From contig NZ_JASBQE010000033.1 of NCBI RefSeq assembly GCF_029960785.1, forward strand, positions 1-64,000: a DNA stretch of 64,000 nucleotides. The letters are read 5' to 3'. Source of the DNA: Polyangium sp. 15x6. Lineage in GTDB: Bacteria > Myxococcota_A > Polyangia > Polyangiales > Polyangiaceae. Below, one piece after another: positions 60,047 through 64,000 of this stretch (the stretch's first letter is position 1; every line of letters starts with the position of its first letter). The position numbers and the translations under genes were made by a program. Below the pieces are notes generated by a model, which was not told the DNA's origin, did no database searches, and saw nothing but the letters and a program-made list of their open reading frames with translations.

Positions 60047-62596
60047 TCAGATGGGATCGAGCACGAGCGTCGGCGTCGAGAGGAACGGAAGACCGCTGCC
60101 GAGCTGCCCGTAATACGCCGCGCCCCAGCAGGAGAGCACGCCGTCCTGCGCGATACCGCAGGTGTGCTCGTTGCCGAGGGAGACGACCTTCCACGGGCCG
60201 AGGCTCGGAATCTTTTGCGGCGCATTGAAGCTCGACAGGTTGCCGAGGGCGAGCTGGCCGAAGGAGCCGACGCCCCAGCAATGGAGGTCGCCGTTTTTCT
60301 TCGTCGCGCAGGTGGTCAAACCCTGGCCGAGGAACGGCCGCGCCCAGTCGGTCGCATTGCCGACCTGCGTGGGCGTGGGGATCGGCGTGACGGCATTGCC
60401 GAGGCCGAGCTCGCCGTTGTTGTTGCGGCCCCAGCACCAGAGCGTGCCGTCGAGGCGCACGCCGCAGGTGTGGTTCGCGCCCGCGTCGATCGCCGCGTAC
60501 GTCCCCGGAACGGGCTTCGGCACGTTCACGGGGGAGACCGTGTCGCCCTGGCCGAGGTGGCCGAGGTTGTTCAGGCCCCAGCAAAACACGTTGCCGCCCT
60601 CGCGGAGGCCGCAGGTGAAATCGCCGCTCGCCACGACGTCGAGCCAATTGGCGGGCTCGGCCGGGACGATCTGCTTTGGATCGGGCCGGGTCGTCGTCGA
60701 GGCGTCGCCGAGCTGGCCGCTCGCATTGCGGCCCCAGCACCAGAGGGTCTTGTCCTGACGCACGGCGCACGTGTGGTTGTACCCCGCGGCGATCTCGACC
60801 CAGGGCGAATCGTTGCCGACGGTGGTGTTGACCGCGGTGGGTACGTTCTGGTTCGTCACGACGGACCCATTGCCGAGCTCGCCATTTCCGTCGAGGCCCC
60901 AGCAATACGGGACGTCCGGGCCGCCGCCCTCGCTCGCGATGCCGCAGGTGTGCGTGCGCCCGAGTGTGATGCGCTTCCAGACCTTGCCCGCGCCGATCTC
61001 CACGGGCGTGGCGCGCGTGCGCGTCGTGCCGTCGCCGAGGTGGCCGTAGACGTTGCGGCCCCAGCAGAAGAGCTTTCCGCCGGTGCGAATGGCGCATCCA
61101 TTGTCGAGCTGCGTGTCGACGCGCTCCCAGTCCGTATCGGCGGAGACGGGCGTGGCCTCGGTCCGGTCCGCGGAAAAACCCGCCCCGAGCGCGCCGCGGC
61201 TCGCCGAGCCCCAGCAAAGGAGATCGCCGGTCTGCCGGACGCCGCAGGCGAAACGCAGGCCGCTGGAGAACGAGATCCAGTCGCTGATGCCGGAGACGGG
61301 CGAGGGGGTCAGCGTGGGCCCCTCGTTGTCCGGCTGGCCGGTTTGTCCGACGCTTCCATCACCCCAGCAATGGAGCTCGCCGCTCTTTTTCTGGCCGCAG
61401 CCGGCGAGGTCACCGACGTCCAGGTTCGCGGACCAATCCGTGGCCATGTCCGCGGCCTTCGGCGAGACGACGGTCGCGAGCAAGCCGTCGCCGTTCTGCC
61501 CGAGGGAGTTCGTGCCCCAGCAATGGCGCGTTCCGTCGGTCTTCGTGGCGCAGGTGAAGGCATTGCCCGTCGACACGGTCGCCCAGTCGGTGGCGACGGT
61601 GAACTCCTGCGTGGGCACGAGCCGCTGCCCGGCGTTCGTACCGTCGCCGAGCTGGCGGGCATTGTTGAAGCCCCAGCAATGAAGCGTCCCGTTCGCCTTG
61701 ACGCCGCAGGTGAACTCGGTCCCCGCCGAGACCATCGACCAGGGACCCGCGTCGACGAGCACGGGCGAGAGCGCGTTCGTCGTGGTGTTGTCACCGATCT
61801 GGCCGCGGTTGTTCTGGCCCCAGCAATAAAGCGCCCCGCCCGTGCGAATGCCGCACGCATGCGTCGAGCCGGCGCTCAAGGCGATCCAGTCCTCGTAGCC
61901 GCCCGCGCCGATGGCGGGTGTCGATTGCGCGACGCCGAGGCCGTCGCCGATCTGGCCGACGCTCCCCGAGCCGAAGCACGAGATGCGCTTGTTCTCGTCG
62001 AGCGCGCAGGTGAACGCGCCGCCCGCGCTCACGGAGACCCAGTTCGTCGCGCCAGAGGCGGGCACGGGGCGCAGAAAGACCTGGTCCGACGTGCCGGTGC
62101 CGACCTGCCCGCTCGTGTTGAGGCCCCAGCAATGCAGGGTCTTGTCATTGCGGATCGCGCAAGCGTGGTATTGACCCGCCGACACGGACGCGTACTTCGC
62201 GTCGCAGGTCTTGCCGTCGCCGGCGAAGCCCGCGGGGCACGCGCAATCGAACCCGCCCGGCGTGTTCGAGCACGTCGCGTTCGTGTCGCAGTCGTGGAGG
62301 AGCGTCGTGCATTCGTCGACGTCCACGCACGTCTTGCCGTCGCCCTCGTACCCGGGCTTGCACGTGCAGGTGAAATAGCCGGGGGTATCGACGCATTCCG
62401 CGTCGGGCGCGCAGTCGTCGAGGCCGAGCGCGCATTCGTCGACCGCGAACGGGTCGCCGCCCGCGCCGCTTCCGCCTGTGCCGCCGCTCCCGCCTGCGCC
62501 GCCGCTCCCGCCTGCGGTTCCGCCGCCGCCCCCGCACGCGGCGGCGGCGAGCGACACGAGGACGAACCACGCCCGAGCCCTTGCGCCTCGCAACAT
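60047..62596 (-). CDS. RCC1-repeat lipoprotein with two EGF-like domains
   Basis: An 849-residue lipoprotein (lipobox AAAC followed by a Gly/Ser-rich linker). Residues ~48-130 hold two calcium-binding EGF-like domains ([18 protein letters not shown] and [18 protein letters not shown]). The rest is a set of about 13-14 RCC1/BLIP-II-type repeats with the motif CWGxNxxGQLGDG, folding into one or two seven-bladed propellers. This class is abundant on myxobacterial surfaces and is thought to bind proteins or ligands. The ATG at 62596 is 25 bp after the stop of the next RCC1 gene on the same strand, so the two are one transcript. Confidence 0.9.
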   Translation of the reverse strand: MLRGARARAWFVLVSLAAAACGGGGGTAGGSGGAGGSGGTGGSGAGGDPFAVDECALGLDDCAPDAECVDTPGYFTCTCKPGYEGDGKTCVDVDECTTLLHDCDTNATCSNTPGGFDCACPAGFAGDGKTCDAKYASVSAGQYHACAIRNDKTLHCWGLNTSGQVGTGTSDQVFLRPVPASGATNWVSVSAGGAFTCALDENKRISCFGSGSVGQIGDGLGVAQSTPAIGAGGYEDWIALSAGSTHACGIRTGGALYCWGQNNRGQIGDNTTTNALSPVLVDAGPWSMVSAGTEFTCGVKANGTLHCWGFNNARQLGDGTNAGQRLVPTQEFTVATDWATVSTGNAFTCATKTDGTRHCWGTNSLGQNGDGLLATVVSPKAADMATDWSANLDVGDLAGCGQKKSGELHCWGDGSVGQTGQPDNEGPTLTPSPVSGISDWISFSSGLRFACGVRQTGDLLCWGSASRGALGAGFSADRTEATPVSADTDWERVDTQLDNGCAIRTGGKLFCWGRNVYGHLGDGTTRTRATPVEIGAGKVWKRITLGRTHTCGIASEGGGPDVPYCWGLDGNGELGNGSVVTNQNVPTAVNTTVGNDSPWVEIAAGYNHTCAVRQDKTLWCWGRNASGQLGDASTTTRPDPKQIVPAEPANWLDVVASGDFTCGLREGGNVFCWGLNNLGHLGQGDTVSPVNVPKPVPGTYAAIDAGANHTCGVRLDGTLWCWGRNNNGELGLGNAVTPIPTPTQVGNATDWARPFLGQGLTTCATKKNGDLHCWGVGSFGQLALGNLSSFNAPQKIPSLGPWKVVSLGNEHTCGIAQDGVLSCWGAAYYGQLGSGLPFLSTPTLVLDPI

Positions 62597-62621
62597 CGAA
62601 ACCGATCTCCTTCAGCTCAAC

Positions 62622-63998
62622 TCAATAGGATGCCGCAATGGGAACGGGCGCGAACGCGAGCCCGTCGCCGCGCGCATTTTGACCGATTTCCCCCGACCCC
62701 CAGCACGCGAGATGGCCGGCCTGCGTGACGCCGCAGCCGTGGCTGAAGCCGAGGGTCGCCGCGACGAACGCCCCGGAGAGCGCGGTCGGCACCTTGCGCT
62801 GGCCCGTATCCCCGAGGCCGAGCTGGCCGACGTTGTTCGCGCCCCAGCATTGCAATCCGCCGCCGACCTTGCCCGCGCACGTCGATGCGTTGGCCGCGAT
62901 GACGAAGGCCCAATCCGTGGCCGAGCCGATCTGCACGGGGGACGGCCGGTCGACGTTCGTGTTGTCGCCGAGCTGGTTGTTCGCGTTCCGACCCCAGCAC
63001 CAGAGCGTGCCGTCCTTCTTGATCGCGCAGGTATGGTTGATGCCGGCCGCCACGGGCCCCTTCCAGTCGTCGCCCAGCGAATACGGCGCGGTCTTGCCGG
63101 ACGCCGGCGTTCCATTGCCGATCTGGCCTTCCACGTTGCGGCCCCAGCAATACAGCGTGCCCGTGGCCCGCGTCGCGCATGTGTGGTATTGACCGGCCGC
63201 GACGCTCACCCAATCGATGGGCGGGGCCTCACCGGCGACGAGCTCGAGCTGGATCAGGTTGCCGAGGGCCGGGTTTTTCATGCCAATCTGGCCCTCGTTC
63301 GTGCGCCCCCAGCACCAGAGCGCCCCGTTCGTGGCGATGGCGCAGTTGTGCTCCTCGCCCGCGGCGATCTCCTTCCACTGGAGCGCTTCGTAGGGTTTGC
63401 CCGTCTTCAGGATCTCGGCGAACGTCGTCGCCGGGGTGTTCGTCCCCCGGCCGAGCTGGCCCTGCGCATTGCGGCCCGAGCAAGCGAGCTTGCCCGTGGC
63501 CGTGATCATGCACGCGTGCTGGCGGCCGAGGGCGACCTTCGCGGCGGCCTCGAAATCGACCTTGGCCGGCTGAGAGCGGGTCTTGTTGTCGCCGAGGCCG
63601 AGCTGGCCGCTCTCGTTGTTGCCCCAGCATCGAAGCTCGCCGGCCCCGCTCGAGGCGCAACCCGACTCGCCATACGAGGTGACGCTCGTATGGGTCGTGT
63701 CCGCGCCGATGTTGGCGATTGCGGGCCATAGGCTCATCGCGCCGTCGCCGAGCTGGCCGAAGATGCGCGAGCCCCAGGTGAGCACGCGGCCATCCGAGGT
63801 GACGCCGCTGCTGTGCACGACGCCGACGGCGACATCGAGCCATTTCGTCCCCGGCGCGACGTCCATCGGCGCGGTCACCCAGCCCGGCGCCTCGCCCGAG
63901 ATCTGCGCGGCCTGGTTGCGGCCCCAGCAATGAAGGGCGCTCTGATCGTCGAGCGCGCAGATGTGGAATGCATTGGCGCGCACCCGCTTCCAGGTCTT
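62622..63998 (-). CDS. RCC1-repeat protein, 5' end cut by window edge
   Basis: The frame runs from the window end down to its stop, giving at least 459 residues. It contains about nine RCC1-type units (for example HLGWPRA-like blocks do not appear, but GRNAQGQLGRG, GRNVEGQIGNG and GRNANNQLGDN are clear) like those in the neighbouring lipoprotein. An in-frame GTG at 63983 could start it, but the frame stays open to the edge and the upstream residues (KTWKRV) continue a repeat, so the true N-terminus, with signal and linker, probably lies beyond the window. The two RCC1 genes look like a tandem duplication that has diverged. Confidence 0.85.
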   Translation of the reverse strand, partial: KTWKRVRANAFHICALDDQSALHCWGRNQAAQISGEAPGWVTAPMDVAPGTKWLDVAVGVVHSSGVTSDGRVLTWGSRIFGQLGDGAMSLWPAIANIGADTTHTSVTSYGESGCASSGAGELRCWGNNESGQLGLGDNKTRSQPAKVDFEAAAKVALGRQHACMITATGKLACSGRNAQGQLGRGTNTPATTFAEILKTGKPYEALQWKEIAAGEEHNCAIATNGALWCWGRTNEGQIGMKNPALGNLIQLELVAGEAPPIDWVSVAAGQYHTCATRATGTLYCWGRNVEGQIGNGTPASGKTAPYSLGDDWKGPVAAGINHTCAIKKDGTLWCWGRNANNQLGDNTNVDRPSPVQIGSATDWAFVIAANASTCAGKVGGGLQCWGANNVGQLGLGDTGQRKVPTALSGAFVAATLGFSHGCGVTQAGHLACWGSGEIGQNARGDGLAFAPVPIAASY

Positions 63999-64000
63999 GC

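Noticed and set aside
63984-63998. Start codon of the last RCC1 gene inside the window
   Set aside because: A GTG at 63983 would give a start without signal or linker while the frame stays open to the edge, so the true start is likely outside the window.

Overview
The window is about 70% G+C with strong third-position GC bias. Most proteins are exported lipoproteins with Gly/Ser-rich linkers, MopE-like or RCC1 repeats, or a double-CXXC family known from Myxococcus, so the source is most likely a myxobacterium (Polyangiales-type: Polyangium/Sorangium relatives). This assignment is inferred from gene content; there is no rRNA, tRNA, CRISPR array, transposase or prophage core in the window. About 50 protein genes are supported, and coding density is high with many 4-bp ATGA/GTGA overlaps.

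Layout. 0-7.3 kb: a truncated M23 peptidase gene, a TPR protein, a 50-bp tandem repeat, a DUF2062-methyltransferase fusion, and a coupled trio of two amidohydrolase-family exported proteins plus a small membrane protein. 7.3-14.9 kb: lipoproteins (one with a phage-tail-like domain), a DUF938 methyltransferase, a 128-bp palindromic element, a third amidohydrolase with a partner lipoprotein, a GYF-like protein and an ABC exporter. 14.9-18.5 kb: a divergent bacterial NHEJ pair, Ku and LigD. 18.5-22 kb: a double-CXXC immunity-like protein with a SpoIIAA/STAS-like partner, small lipoproteins, and a structured non-coding stretch. 22-26 kb: ferrochelatase and the CysD/CysNC sulfate-activation pair.

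27.9-35.1 kb: a tightly coupled orphan type VI secretion cargo island in the order vgrG, DUF2169-pentapeptide fusion, pentapeptide protein, DUF3540, DUF4150/PAAR-like, with no recognisable toxin. 35.2-46 kb: a co-directional run of a VWA protein and its MoxR ATPase (RavA/ViaA-like) downstream of an OmpA/DUF4398/beta-barrel envelope cluster. 46-50.6 kb: a choice-of-anchor-L/MopE/TSP3 surface protein, a Uma2 nuclease, an unknown protein, a six-unit array of ~44-bp repeats each built on a dyad, and a TesB thioesterase. 50.6-54.7 kb: a zinc-ribbon protein, a VOC protein fused to six IPT/TIG domains, and a lipoprotein that is 19% cysteine. 54.7-60 kb: a c-type haem lipoprotein divergent from a haem-motif exported protein, a lipoprotein and a Tat-exported DUF1501 protein. 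60-64 kb: two tandem RCC1-repeat proteins, the second running off the edge.

The best candidates for new biology are the VgrG island without a known toxin, the dyad-repeat array at 49.4-49.6 kb, the palindromic and structured non-coding elements at 9.2 and 20.2 kb, the VOC-IPT fusion with its Cys-rich neighbour, and the DUF1501 module. Starts were chosen from ribosome-binding sites, signal peptides and overlaps; functions rest on motif recognition without any database search.
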